The translations under genes were made by a program, and so were the position numbers. Below are positions 51,737-60,955 of a stretch of DNA of 64,000 nt, one piece after another; the stretch's first letter is position 1, and the number at the start of each line of letters is the position of its first letter. The notes beneath the pieces were generated by a model. That model had not been told where the DNA came from. It worked only from the letters and a program-made list of their open reading frames with translations, and searched no databases. The stretch spans positions 1 through 64,000 of the forward strand of contig DATARI010000143.1 in assembly GCA_036264255.1 (NCBI GenBank). The letters run 5' to 3'. The DNA is from DASZIT01 sp036264255 (GTDB lineage: Bacteria > Actinomycetota > Acidimicrobiia > Acidimicrobiales > RAAP-2).

Positions 51737-52659
51737 GGTTCCCCCGGTTCCGCCGCCGGGTCACCGAGATAGCCGTGTCGCTGGAGGAAGTCGAGGAGGG
51801 CGTCGGCGGCCGCCGACGCGTCGACCGGCCCGACGACGGTGGGTGGGTCGTGGGCCACCAGCGCACCGGTCAGGGCCAGCAACCGCAACCGGGGATCCTC
51901 CCCCTCCGGCGGTGGAACCACCCGGGTGCGGGGCCGGAACGGGCGCAGGGGGCCGACCCCGATCCGACCCGGGTGGGGACTCATCCCGGCGGTGCTCACC
52001 GGGATCGCGACCCGTTGGCCGGCGAGGGTGGCGGTCAGCGAAGCCCGTCGCAACCGGACCCCGGCGGCTTCCACCGAGCAGACAGCCGGGCACGGGACCC
52101 GGAGCCGCTCGCGCCACCCGCCGTCCAGCCGGCGCTCGGCGACCAGGGATCCGGCCAGGTCGGTGACCGCCAGGGCGACCAGCCCGAGGGCCTGGGCGGC
52201 CCCCAGCTGGTGGGCGAGGAAGGCCGGCAGCGCCCCCGTCCCGCGGTCCGCCGACCGGTCACCGCACAGCACCAACGCCGGTGGCCCATAGGGAGCCAGG
52301 GCGGCGACGATGGCGACGGCCAGCTCCTGTTCGTCACCGCCCAGGTCGTCGGGGTACCCCGGTTCCGACATTGGCGCAGGGACGGTGACCCGGAGGACGA
52401 TGGCTCCGAGGGCGCGGACGTCCCGCAGCACCGGATCGGCCGACGGCGGGGCGGCGGTCACCGCCACCACGTGGCCGGACCAGGCTTCGGCGATGCGGAG
52501 GGCGTACTCGAGGGCGGCGGCGTCGGCCGGCGACATCCCGATGCCCAACTGGTCGCGTTCGACCGCACCGGTGAGCGGGTCGACGACGGGGCGGGGGTCA
52601 CCGATCCGGAGGCAGGCCACCACCATCGGACCGGATCGGGTCTCGGCCAGGGCGCTCAT
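51733..52659 (-). CDS. Electron transfer flavoprotein beta subunit-like protein
   Basis: 308 residues, somewhat longer than the usual 250-260. The N-terminal strand is PMVVACLRIGDPRPVVDP, and the fold continues with MSPADAAALEYALRIAEA and LVLCGDRSADRGTGALPAFLAHQLG, a nucleotide-binding segment of ETF beta. C-terminal residues from about 225 are Pro/Arg-rich and atypical. With the alpha subunit gene two genes upstream it should form a heterodimer carrying FAD. It would take electrons from a dehydrogenase and pass them to the adjacent quinone oxidoreductase. It overlaps its neighbours by four bases on both sides. Confidence 0.8.
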   Translation of the reverse strand: MSALAETRSGPMVVACLRIGDPRPVVDPLTGAVERDQLGIGMSPADAAALEYALRIAEAWSGHVVAVTAAPPSADPVLRDVRALGAIVLRVTVPAPMSEPGYPDDLGGDEQELAVAIVAALAPYGPPALVLCGDRSADRGTGALPAFLAHQLGAAQALGLVALAVTDLAGSLVAERRLDGGWRERLRVPCPAVCSVEAAGVRLRRASLTATLAGQRVAIPVSTAGMSPHPGRIGVGPLRPFRPRTRVVPPPEGEDPRLRLLALTGALVAHDPPTVVGPVDASAAADALLDFLQRHGYLGDPAAEPGEP

Positions 52660-52994
52660 CCGTGGTGGAAGACGACGCCCTGGCCGCCGTCGGGGTAGGT
52701 CCAGGCGATGGCGCCTTCATGGTTGCAGACCATGTAGCAGGTTCCGCACTCGAAGCACTCCTCGTAATTGAAGAGGATGCCTCCCTCCGCGGTGGGGGCG
52801 AACAGGTTGGCCGGGCAGGCGGTGACACATGCCTTGGTGGTGCACGACCGGCAGACGTCGGAGTCGACCACGATGTGGGCCCGGGCGCCGACCCGGAACT
52901 CGACGGTGGCCATCCGGTCCTCGAAGGAGACGCCCCGCCAGGACCCCCCGGGCACCTCGTCGTCGGTCCCGGACGGGCCGGAGGCCCGGCTCAC
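52656..52994 (-). CDS. Ferredoxin-like protein of the ETF-quinone oxidoreductase complex (FixX type)
   Basis: 112 residues. It carries eight cysteines in two groups: Cys48, 51, 56 and 60 in VCRSCTTKACVTACP, and Cys80, 83, 86 and 90 in CFECGTCYMVC, with NHEGAIAWTYPDGG after. The second group is a classic CX2CX2CX3C 4Fe-4S site and the C-terminal WTYPDGG is typical of FixX. It should relay electrons from ETF to the flavin of the FixC-type partner. GTG 52994 overlaps the fixC-like stop as GTGA; the conserved part begins near residue 28. Confidence 0.88.
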   Translation of the reverse strand: MSRASGPSGTDDEVPGGSWRGVSFEDRMATVEFRVGARAHIVVDSDVCRSCTTKACVTACPANLFAPTAEGGILFNYEECFECGTCYMVCNHEGAIAWTYPDGGQGVVFHHG

Positions 52995-54319
52995 CCGAAG
53001 ATCCTCATCGCCCGCAGGGTGTCGGCGGCCAGTTCCCGGAGCTTGACCCCGTGCTTGGCCGCCGCCGACCGGGTCACCCGGAGGCCGCCCCGCTTGGGCA
53101 CCGGGTTGGTGACGGTGAACATCCCCTCCACCAGATCGCAGACCAGGCCGGGGTACCGCTGCTGGATCCGTTCGGACAGGACCAGGCCGGGGGCCTTCCG
53201 CAGCCGTTTGTGGTCGGCCAGCACGAACTGGCCCTCCAGGTCGCGGCGGTAGGAGGCCAGCCCACCGGCTGACCAGTCGCCGGCGGTGATGGCCCGGTCG
53301 ATGGCCCGCCCGGCGGCCAGCCCCGATCCGATGGCGAAGTTGACGCCCTCCAGCCAGATCCCGGCGGCCAGGGTCATCCCGGCGGCGTCCCCGGCCACCA
53401 GCATCCCATCGGCCACCATTACCGGCATGGTGTCGTAGCCCCCCTCGGGGATGAGGTGGGCGGAGTACTCCCCCAAGGTGGCCCCCCGCAGGTAGGGGGC
53501 GATGGAGGGATGGGCCTTGAGGTCGGCGATCAACTCCTCGGGACGCACCTTCGCCTCGGCCAGCTGGGCCAGGGACAGCACCAACCCGAGGCTCACGGTG
53601 TCGGCGTTGGTATAGAGGAAGCCTCCCCCGGGGATGCCCCGGGTGCAGCCCAGCATCTCGATGTCGACCCCCTCGTCGCCCCCGAGGCCGAACCGCTCGT
53701 CGATGACCTCTCGGGGCAACCCGAGGACCTCTTTCACCCCGAGGGTGTGGTGGGAGGCCTCGGCCCCCGGCATCAGCCCCGCTTCCTTGGCCAGGAATGA
53801 GTTGACCCCGTCGCAGGCCACCACCACCTTGGCCCACAGCTGGCCTTGGTCGCGGTCGGTCTGGATCCCGACGATCCTCCCGCCGGCGTCTCGCAACAGG
53901 TGGGTGGCGACCGTCGAGGTGACCAGGATGGCGCCCGCCTCCACCGCCTTGTCCGCCAGCCAGCTGTCGAACCGGGACCGGATGGTGGTCATGCCGTTGT
54001 AGGGGGCCTCACCCCAGGCTGACGACCGGTAGTCCACCGACACCGACTGGGTCTCGGTCATCATCATGGTCGAGCGTCGGACCACCCACCGCTCGACCGG
54101 GACCTCGGTCCACCACTCGGGGACCACCTCGTCGAGGATCCGGCCGTAGACCACCCCGCCGTAGACGTTCTTGGACCCGGGGAAGGGCCCCCGCTCGACC
54201 AGGGCCACCGAGCGCCCGGCCCGGGCCAGGGCCAGGGCGGCGGCGGAGCCGGCCGGTCCGGCCCCGACCACCACCGCGTCGAAGACCGGTGTCCCCGGGG
54301 CGCCGCCGGGTCCGGTCAT
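52991..54319 (-). CDS. ETF-quinone oxidoreductase flavoprotein (FixC type)
   Basis: 442 residues. The FAD-binding N-terminus is FDAVVVGAGPAGSAAALALA, followed by GSKNVYGGVVYGRIL, a marker of the FixC/ETF-QO group. The second FAD motif is GMLVAGDAAGMTLA near residue 300. It should reduce quinone with electrons from ETF, aided by the ferredoxin-like partner encoded next. A C-terminal amphipathic region is present. The ATG at 54319 overlaps the ETF alpha stop as ATGA. In this operon it probably connects mycofactocin-dependent oxidation to respiration. Confidence 0.9.
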   Translation of the reverse strand: MTGPGGAPGTPVFDAVVVGAGPAGSAAALALARAGRSVALVERGPFPGSKNVYGGVVYGRILDEVVPEWWTEVPVERWVVRRSTMMMTETQSVSVDYRSSAWGEAPYNGMTTIRSRFDSWLADKAVEAGAILVTSTVATHLLRDAGGRIVGIQTDRDQGQLWAKVVVACDGVNSFLAKEAGLMPGAEASHHTLGVKEVLGLPREVIDERFGLGGDEGVDIEMLGCTRGIPGGGFLYTNADTVSLGLVLSLAQLAEAKVRPEELIADLKAHPSIAPYLRGATLGEYSAHLIPEGGYDTMPVMVADGMLVAGDAAGMTLAAGIWLEGVNFAIGSGLAAGRAIDRAITAGDWSAGGLASYRRDLEGQFVLADHKRLRKAPGLVLSERIQQRYPGLVCDLVEGMFTVTNPVPKRGGLRVTRSAAAKHGVKLRELAADTLRAMRIFG

Positions 54320-55362
54320 CGGGTGCCCTCTGCTTCGCCGGCGGTCCCCACCACCACGCCGGCCGGGACCCCGACCTCGAGCCGTCGGGCCAGCTCGACC
54401 AGGAGGGCGGGCCCGTCGGTGACCAGACCGAGATCGGCCATGGCGGTCATCGGGCACGACGGGTCGAGGTTGACGCTGACCACGTGGCGGGGATCCCCGA
54501 GCCCGCCCACGTGCTGGGTGGCGCCGGACACCCCGAAGGCGATGTAGAGGTCGGGATGGACGGCCACCCCGGTGGTCCCGATCTGGCGCTCGTAGCCGAT
54601 CCAGCCGGCATCGGTGGCCACCCGGGTGGCGCCGGCCGATGCCCCCAGCGCCGCCGCCACCTGGATCAGGAGGTCAAAGGTGGCCCGCGCCCGTTGGTCG
54701 GGGGCGCCGGAGGCAAGTCCTGCCCCGCCGGCCACCACCCGGGGAGCGTCGGCCAGGTCCATGGTGGCCGGGTCGGGCTCGAGGACGTCGATGACCTCGG
54801 GATCCGGCGGGGCGGCAACCCCGCCCTCCGTTCCGGTCGACAGGTCGATGGTCTCCGGCTCCCACGACGTCGGCCGCCGGCGGGGGGGCACCGTGCGGCT
54901 GCCCGGGACCAGGGTGGCGACGGCCGGGCCGTCGGTGGTGACCGGGACCAGGACCCGGTCGTCGAGGCGGGATACCTCGGCGCAGACCCCGCGCCCTTCC
55001 GCTTCGGAACTGGCGTCGACCGAGACGGCGACCGCGTGGGCGATGAAGGGCAGTCCGAGGACGGCGGCCAGCCGGGGGCCGAGATCCCGACCGTCCGGGG
55101 AGGAGGGCAGCACCACCAACGGCACCCCGGCCAGGAGGGGGGCGAGGGAGGATGCCAGCGCCGCCGGCCGGAGGCCGGCACCCGTCTCCGCACACCAGGC
55201 GCGTTCGGCCGCCAGTAGCGATTCGGCCGCATCGACCGTCCCGGTCCCGAGCACCACCACCTGGCCCCCGGCCTCGGCCACCGCTTCGTCGGCGCCGACC
55301 GGCAACCGACCGGCCCGGGCCACCACCACCGCCACCGGGCGTCCGGGGTCGAGCTCGGTCAC
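54316..55362 (-). CDS. Electron transfer flavoprotein alpha subunit-like protein
   Basis: 348 residues. The C-terminal FAD domain is clear: GYERQIGTTGVAVHPDLYIAFG, SGATQHVGG, SVNLDPSCPM and AMADLGLVTD. The N-terminal domain (PVAVVVARAGRLPVGADEA) is more divergent than in housekeeping ETF alpha. The middle region holds a Pro/Arg-rich linker near residue 180. It pairs with the ETF beta-like protein of this operon. GTG 55362 overlaps the upstream stop as GTGA. Confidence 0.85.
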   Translation of the reverse strand: MTELDPGRPVAVVVARAGRLPVGADEAVAEAGGQVVVLGTGTVDAAESLLAAERAWCAETGAGLRPAALASSLAPLLAGVPLVVLPSSPDGRDLGPRLAAVLGLPFIAHAVAVSVDASSEAEGRGVCAEVSRLDDRVLVPVTTDGPAVATLVPGSRTVPPRRRPTSWEPETIDLSTGTEGGVAAPPDPEVIDVLEPDPATMDLADAPRVVAGGAGLASGAPDQRARATFDLLIQVAAALGASAGATRVATDAGWIGYERQIGTTGVAVHPDLYIAFGVSGATQHVGGLGDPRHVVSVNLDPSCPMTAMADLGLVTDGPALLVELARRLEVGVPAGVVVGTAGEAEGTR

Positions 55363-57332
55363 AGTTCCACCGCCACCCGGTGGCCCTCGATCACCGCGGC
55401 GTGAGCCCGGCGCGGGGCCAGGCAGTCGCCGACCCGCTGGACCGTGAAGGACGAGTGGCGCAGCTCCGACCACAGGCCGTCCTCGGGTTGCTGTTGGAGG
55501 GCACACACCACCCAGTCGCAGGCCCGCTCCTGGTCGGTGCCGGTCGGGTGGTGCTGGAGCGACAGGGCCACCCCACCGGGATGGTCCCGACCCTCGATCC
55601 GGGCGGCGCCCATCGGGACCAGGTCCACGCTCTGGGCGATCCCCTTGGCGTGGGCCTTCACGTTCCAAGTCTCGAGGTCGAGGGTGATGCCCAGATCCTG
55701 GCCCACCACCATGCCATTGGTGACGATCTCGACCTGACAGCCCCGGTCGGCCAGCAGCTCGGCGGTGGAGGTGGCTTGGTGGAACCCGAGCTCGTCGACC
55801 ACCACCACCGTTCCCTCCGGGGACACCCGGCCCTCCAGCACGTCGCGGATGTCGATGACCCGGGGATGGTCCCCCGCCCACCAGGGCCGGGAGGGCCGGG
55901 CGCCGGTAGCCAGGATCACCGCGTCGGGCCGCTCGGCCCGGATCGCTTGTGGGTCGGCGGTGGTGCCGGTGCGGATGTCGACCCCGGCCCGGCGGGCGTT
56001 GACGATGAGGTTGCGGGCGATGTCGAGGAACTCGGCCCGGTTGGGCACGGTGGCGGCCACCTGTACCTGCCCGCCGAGCCGGTCGAGGCGTTCGAACAGG
56101 ACCACCCGGTGTCCGCGTTCGGCGGCGGTGACCGCCGCCTGCAGGCCGCCGGGGCCGCCGCCCACCACCACCACCCGCAGGGGCCTGCCCCGGCGGGGCA
56201 ACGGGATGGATTCCCGGCCGGTGCGGGGGCTCTCGATGCAGCCGAGCCAGCGGTTGAGGCCCATCCGGCCCACGCATTCCTGGTTGCAGGACAGGCAGGT
56301 GCGGATGTCGGTGGCGTGACCCGATCGGGCCTTGGCGGCGAAGTCGGGGTCGGCGATCTGTCCCCGGACCACCCCGACCAGGTCGCACTGTCCCTCGTCA
56401 AGGGCCCGCTCCGCCTGCAGCGGGTCCTTGAACCGACCGACCCCGACCACCGGCAGCCCCACCGCGTCCCGGATGGCGCTGGGGATGAACATGGCGTACC
56501 CCGGCGGGACCTGCATGCTCGCTTCGATCATGTACAGGGTGGCGGTGGCCACCCCGATGGAGGTGTTGATGTAGTCGACCCGGCCACCGGCATCCACCAT
56601 CTTGGCCACCGCCACCGCGTCGTCGATGCCGGTGCCCCCTTCGATGAGCTCGTCCCCGCAGAGGCGGACCCCGAGGGCCTTGTCGGTGCCGATCGCCTCT
56701 CGCACCGCGTCGACGATCTCCAGCAACAGGCGGGCCCGGTTCTCCAGGGGGCCGCCGTAGCCGTCGGTCCGGCGGTTGGTGGCGGGGGAGAGGAACCCCC
56801 GGACGATGGAGGAGTGGGAGCACTGCAATTCGATGCCGTCGAAGCCGCCGACGATGCAGCGTTCGGCCACGTTGGCGTAGCCGGCCACGATCTCGGCGAT
56901 CTCGTGGGTCTCCACCGCTTTGGGTACCTCCCGGAACAACGGGTCGGGCACCGGGCTGGGGGCCCACACCGGGAGCCGGCTGTACATGCTGGAGGCCTGG
57001 CCGCCGTTGTGATTGATCTGGGCGAAAATCGGGACATCGTGGGCATGGACGGCGTCGGTGATGCGCCGGTAGCCGGGGAGCACCGCGGGGTTGAAGCCGT
57101 GGATCAGCTTCTCGTAGGGCCAGTCGGTGACGTGGGTGGAGTGTTCCTCGGTGATGATGAGTCCGCTCCCCCCGGCGGCCCGGGCGGCGTAGTAGGCGGC
57201 GTGCTGTTCGGTGGGCAGGCCACCGGCGGCGTAGTTGGTGAGGTGGGCGGAGAAGACGATCCGGTTGGGCACCGTCACCGGCCCGAGCCGGAGCGGGGTG
57301 AACAGGCGGCGGTAGCGGGCGCCGGCACTCAT
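55359..57332 (-). CDS. OYE/FadH-type oxidoreductase of the mycofactocin locus, copy 1
   Basis: 657 residues, built like 2,4-dienoyl-CoA reductase: an FMN barrel (about 1-340), a 4Fe-4S site and a C-terminal FAD/NAD(P) domain. The barrel has FAQINHNGGQASS and the active-site segment LQCSHSSIVRGFLSP, with a His where OYE enzymes place one, then NRRTDGYGGPLENR. The cluster ligands are CX2CX3CX11C in TCLSCNQECVGRM. The dinucleotide motif is VVVVGGGPGGLQAA. It overlaps both neighbours by four bases. Mycofactocin-associated proteins of this type are known as a pair, but their substrate is not established. Confidence 0.88.
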   Translation of the reverse strand: MSAGARYRRLFTPLRLGPVTVPNRIVFSAHLTNYAAGGLPTEQHAAYYAARAAGGSGLIITEEHSTHVTDWPYEKLIHGFNPAVLPGYRRITDAVHAHDVPIFAQINHNGGQASSMYSRLPVWAPSPVPDPLFREVPKAVETHEIAEIVAGYANVAERCIVGGFDGIELQCSHSSIVRGFLSPATNRRTDGYGGPLENRARLLLEIVDAVREAIGTDKALGVRLCGDELIEGGTGIDDAVAVAKMVDAGGRVDYINTSIGVATATLYMIEASMQVPPGYAMFIPSAIRDAVGLPVVGVGRFKDPLQAERALDEGQCDLVGVVRGQIADPDFAAKARSGHATDIRTCLSCNQECVGRMGLNRWLGCIESPRTGRESIPLPRRGRPLRVVVVGGGPGGLQAAVTAAERGHRVVLFERLDRLGGQVQVAATVPNRAEFLDIARNLIVNARRAGVDIRTGTTADPQAIRAERPDAVILATGARPSRPWWAGDHPRVIDIRDVLEGRVSPEGTVVVVDELGFHQATSTAELLADRGCQVEIVTNGMVVGQDLGITLDLETWNVKAHAKGIAQSVDLVPMGAARIEGRDHPGGVALSLQHHPTGTDQERACDWVVCALQQQPEDGLWSELRHSSFTVQRVGDCLAPRRAHAAVIEGHRVAVEL

Positions 57333-59284
57333 CGGATTCCGACCCCCACGCCGGCGCCGATCTCCAACGCCCGACGCCGGCCCTCCAGCACCGCTTCCAA
57401 GATGGTGCGCGGGGCCACGCAGTCCCCGGCCCGGGGCGTCCCGGGTCGGGACAGGTAGAGCGACTCCTCGGGCAATCGGTGGCTGCAGTCGACGATGACC
57501 GCGCAGTCGATCTCCCGCCGCTCACCGGTCCAGACGTCGTCGAGGAGGGCCCGGCCCCCCTTGGCCCCCCGGAGAACCGCCCGCAGCACCCTGGTCACCC
57601 CGGCCCGCTGCAACCGGGTGTTGGCATCGGCCAGGTCCCCGGTGATGGCCAGCTGGGTGCCGGCGATGGGGTCGGCGGTGACGATGGCCACCGGGCGTCC
57701 CCGGCCGGCCAGCCATTCCGCCACTCCCACCCCGATGGGTCCGCCCACCGGGTCGTGGACCACCACCGGACCGTCCGGAAGCTGGTCCGGGTCCCCGGCC
57801 AACAGCTCGAGCCCATCGACGACGGTGATCGTCCCGTCGACCGGACGATCGAAGGGGAGGGGGCGGGAGCCGGTGGCGATGACCACCGCGACGCCGCGGC
57901 CGGCGGCGGCATCGAGGTCGTCCGGGCCGACCTCGGTGTCGAGATCGATCCCCACCCCCAACGTCCGGCACTCGGCCTCCAGCCACCCGGCCCGCTCGGT
58001 CATCCGCTCCCGCCCCGGACCCACCGATGCCGCCCTTGCCACCCCCCCGAGTCGGGCGCCGCGCTCGACCAGCCGCACCCGGTGGCCGCGTCCGGCCAGC
58101 ACCCTGGCGCACTCGAGGCCGGACACGCCGCCCCCGACCACCAGCGCCTCCCGCCGCGCCGGGTCGGTGCCCTCGCCGGGGTCCGGCTCGGTGGTCTCGT
58201 GCCCACTGCGGGGCTCGCCGACGCAGCTCACCAGCGGGTTCCGGTTGTCACGGACACGGCAGGCCTGATTGCAGAGGATGCAGGGCCGGACCCGGTGGGC
58301 GTCGCCGGTGCGGACCCGGGTGACCAGTCGGGAGTCGGCGATCTGGGCCCGGGTCATCTCCACCAGGTCGGCGGTGCCGTCGTCGAGGGCCGTCTGGGCG
58401 GCTCCGGGGTCGACGACGCTTCCCTGGAGGACGACCGCCGCCCGCCCGCCAACCGCCTCCCGCATCCGCCGGCACAGATCGGCATTGAAGTTGGCCGGGG
58501 TGTGGGCATCGGGGCGGTAAGCGGCGGCCGAGAAAGGTCCGCCCCGCACCACCACCACCATGTCCACCTGCTGGGCGAGGGCGGCGACGTGGTCGGCGGC
58601 CTGGTCGGGGGTGACCCCCGCCCAGGGGGCCAGCTCGTCGCAGCACAGCCGGACCGCAACCACCTGGCCGGGGCCCACCCGGTGGCGGACGGCGGCGACC
58701 ACCTCGAGCGTGAGCCGGAGCTTGTCGGTCCCGTAGGCGTCGGAGCGCAGGTTGGTGAGCCCGGAGTGGAACTGGCGCAACAGGGAAAAGGGGCCGATAT
58801 CGATCTCCACCCCGTCGAGCCCGGCCTCGGCGGACAGCTGGGCGGCCCCGGCGAACCCGTCCACCAGCTGGTCGATCTCGTCCCGCTCCATCTCCATCGG
58901 CATCTCCCGGTTGATGGCATCGGCCACCCGGGAGGGGGCCCAGAGGGCCGATTGGGAGTAGGCGCTGGAGCCCTGGCCACCGGCGTGGCCGAGACCGGCC
59001 AGTACCAACGCGCCCACCGGTCGGCACCCGGCGGCGATCGCCGCCCATCCGGGTCCGCAGTCGGCGGCCAGCGGGGCCCGTTCGTAGGGCCAGTCCGACG
59101 GGTGCACCGAGGCGGTCTCGGTCACGATGATGCCGCACCCGCCGATCGCCCGATCGCGGTAGTAGGCGGCATGGCGGCTACTGATGCGGCGACCGTCGCC
59201 GAGGTTCGTCTCGTGGGGTCCGAAGACCACCCGGGAGGGAGCGGTCCTCCCGACGATGGTGACGGCGTCAACCAGGTTGGGCAC
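57329..59284 (-). CDS. OYE/FadH-type oxidoreductase of the mycofactocin locus, copy 2
   Basis: 651 residues with the same architecture as its neighbour. The barrel reads VFGPHETNLGDGR and LGHAGGQGSSAYSQSALWAPS. The segment aligned with the active-site His is EIDIGPFSLLRQF, so that His is replaced by Pro. The cluster ligands remain in PCILCNQACRVRD with the fourth Cys 12 residues on. The FAD/NAD motif is VVGGGVSGLECA. It starts with GTG 59284, three bases after the mftC stop. Active-site loss next to an intact copy suggests a specialised or structural role, perhaps as heterodimer partner. Confidence 0.88.
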   Translation of the reverse strand: MPNLVDAVTIVGRTAPSRVVFGPHETNLGDGRRISSRHAAYYRDRAIGGCGIIVTETASVHPSDWPYERAPLAADCGPGWAAIAAGCRPVGALVLAGLGHAGGQGSSAYSQSALWAPSRVADAINREMPMEMERDEIDQLVDGFAGAAQLSAEAGLDGVEIDIGPFSLLRQFHSGLTNLRSDAYGTDKLRLTLEVVAAVRHRVGPGQVVAVRLCCDELAPWAGVTPDQAADHVAALAQQVDMVVVVRGGPFSAAAYRPDAHTPANFNADLCRRMREAVGGRAAVVLQGSVVDPGAAQTALDDGTADLVEMTRAQIADSRLVTRVRTGDAHRVRPCILCNQACRVRDNRNPLVSCVGEPRSGHETTEPDPGEGTDPARREALVVGGGVSGLECARVLAGRGHRVRLVERGARLGGVARAASVGPGRERMTERAGWLEAECRTLGVGIDLDTEVGPDDLDAAAGRGVAVVIATGSRPLPFDRPVDGTITVVDGLELLAGDPDQLPDGPVVVHDPVGGPIGVGVAEWLAGRGRPVAIVTADPIAGTQLAITGDLADANTRLQRAGVTRVLRAVLRGAKGGRALLDDVWTGERREIDCAVIVDCSHRLPEESLYLSRPGTPRAGDCVAPRTILEAVLEGRRRALEIGAGVGVGIR

Positions 59285-59287
59285 CGG

Positions 59288-60508
59288 TCAGCGCGGGGGA
59301 TGGCCGGCGTCGGGGCCGGCCAGGGGGTGCTCGTCGCAGATCCGGTCGGGTCGCCGGGGGGTGAGGGCCACCGCCACCGGGCCGGCCGGGGCCCGGCGGG
59401 AGTGGTCGAGCGACGGCCGGGGTGGGACCGTGTCGGCGGCCGCGGCCAGTAGCGCCTTCCCGTTGCCGAGCACACATTCGGGGTCGGGCCCGTCGAGCGG
59501 GAGCCCGGTGAAGAACTTGGCGGCCATGCACCCGCCCCGGCAGCCGTCATACATCCCGCACGACCGGCATGCCCCTCCGGTGTCGGGCCGGCGGAGCTCG
59601 GCGAACAGGTCGGACGACTTCCAGACCCGGTCGAAGCCGCCCGGTGACCGGACGTTCCCGGCCAGGAATTCGTCGTGGATGGCGAAGGGGCACGCATAGA
59701 CGTCGCCCACCGGGTCGACCAGGCACACCACCCGGCCGGCGCCACAGAGGTTGAGGCCGGGGAGGGCTTCGCCGTAGCCGGCCAGGTGGAAGAAGGAGTC
59801 TCCGGTCAGCACCTTCTCGCCGTGGGCCAGCAACCACTCGTACAACCCCCGCTGCTGGTCGGCGGTGGGGTGGAGTTCATCCCAGACATCGGCGCCGCGA
59901 CCGGAGGGTCGCAGCCGGGTGAGGCGGAGCTGGGCCCGGTAGCGGTTGGCCAGGGCTAGGAAGGCGTCGAGCTGGGTGGCGTTCTGGCGGGTGACCACCA
60001 CCGACAATTTGAACCCGACGAACCCGGCCGCCGCCATCCGCTCCATGGCCCGGATGGCGGTGTCATAGGAGCCCGGCCCCCGGACCGCGTCGTTGACCTC
60101 GGCGGTGGCACCGTCCAGCGAGATCTGCACATCCACGTAATCGCTGGAGGCCAGGCGCTCGGCCACCTCGGGGGTGATCCTCGATCCGTTGGTCGAGAAC
60201 TTCACCCCGACATGGTGATCGGTGGCGTAGTCGACCAGCTCCCAGAAGTCGGCCCGGATGGTGGGCTCGCCGCCGCCGATGTTGACGTAGAAGATCTGCA
60301 TCCGCTCGAACTCGTCGATCAGCTGCTTGCACTCGGTGGTGGAGAGCTCCCCCGGGTCCCGGCGTCCGGAACTCGATAGGCAGTGCACGCAGGCCAAGTT
60401 GCAGGCGTAGGTGAGCTCCCAGGTCAGGCAGATGGGAGCGTCGAGCCCCAACTGGAACTGGTCGACCAGCCGGAGGGTGGTCGGGCGCTCGGGGGTGACC
60501 AGGGTCAT
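59288..60508 (-). CDS. mftC: Mycofactocin radical SAM maturase
   Basis: 406 residues. It decarboxylates the C-terminal Tyr of the precursor and then cross-links it to the preceding Val. The radical-SAM cluster is bound by Cys36, Cys40 and Cys43 in TYACNLACVHC. The GGEPTIR motif follows, and a C-terminal SPASM domain carries further clusters (CGAGRVVCLVDPVGDVYACPF, GACRSCGMYDGCRGGC). The ATG at 60508 overlaps the mftB stop as ATGA. Order and motifs leave little doubt. Confidence 0.95.
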   Translation of the reverse strand: MTLVTPERPTTLRLVDQFQLGLDAPICLTWELTYACNLACVHCLSSSGRRDPGELSTTECKQLIDEFERMQIFYVNIGGGEPTIRADFWELVDYATDHHVGVKFSTNGSRITPEVAERLASSDYVDVQISLDGATAEVNDAVRGPGSYDTAIRAMERMAAAGFVGFKLSVVVTRQNATQLDAFLALANRYRAQLRLTRLRPSGRGADVWDELHPTADQQRGLYEWLLAHGEKVLTGDSFFHLAGYGEALPGLNLCGAGRVVCLVDPVGDVYACPFAIHDEFLAGNVRSPGGFDRVWKSSDLFAELRRPDTGGACRSCGMYDGCRGGCMAAKFFTGLPLDGPDPECVLGNGKALLAAAADTVPPRPSLDHSRRAPAGPVAVALTPRRPDRICDEHPLAGPDAGHPPR

Positions 60509-60807
60509 GGCGCGCTCCGCTCGCAGATCATGCCCGACTCGGCCAGCGCGGCGAGGGCCCGCTCATAGGTCGCCAGCTCGTCCGACCCCACCCCCGCGGC
60601 GGTGCAGGCGGCCCGTCCGGTGGGCTGGGTGGCGAGCGAGGAGACCACCGCCAGCAGGGTGGGACTCTTCAAAAACGAGAGTCGTCGGGTCCCGAAGTGG
60701 TAGGCCAACGCCCCGAAAGCCTCGGGCCGGAGGGACACCTGGGGATGCAGCGCCCAGGGGAGGGAGGGGTCGAAGGACGGGGTCCCGGCCTGGATGGTGG
60801 GTGGCAT
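60505..60807 (-). CDS. mftB: Mycofactocin precursor chaperone (PqqD-like)
   Basis: 100 residues. It is a RiPP recognition element that binds the leader of MftA and presents it to MftC. The winged-helix-like part includes VSLRPEAFGALAYHFG and RRLSFLKSPTLLAVVSSLA, then a helical end. The gene lies 13 bases after mftA and overlaps mftC by four bases. Family membership comes mainly from size, the YHFGTRRL motif and position. Confidence 0.9.
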   Translation of the reverse strand: MPPTIQAGTPSFDPSLPWALHPQVSLRPEAFGALAYHFGTRRLSFLKSPTLLAVVSSLATQPTGRAACTAAGVGSDELATYERALAALAESGMICERSAP

Positions 60808-60820
60808 GGGTTGCGGTGGT

Positions 60821-60955
60821 CTAGTAGACGCCGCACATGCCGTCGATGGAGACGTCCTCGACCAGGAGCTCGGCCTCCACCAGGGGATGCTTCTCCTCGG
60901 CGGCGTCGGCGGTGTCGGGCGATGGGTCGCGGTGCTCGGTGACGGGATCGGTCAT
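60821..60955 (-). CDS. mftA: Mycofactocin precursor peptide
   Basis: 44 residues. The acidic leader (MTDPVTEHRDPSPDTADAAE ...) ends in the conserved IDGMCGVY, of which Val43 and Tyr44 become the cofactor core. The ATG at 60955 follows CGGAGGTTCCC, a good ribosome site. It is the first gene of the operon and divergent from mftR. It is easily missed because of its length; the C-terminal octapeptide makes the call secure. Confidence 0.96.
   Translation of the reverse strand: MTDPVTEHRDPSPDTADAAEEKHPLVEAELLVEDVSIDGMCGVY

Noticed and set aside
55152..59452. Long plus-strand open frames across the OYE-type genes
   Set aside because: They run through the complement of clear flavoenzyme genes and show no fold or motif.
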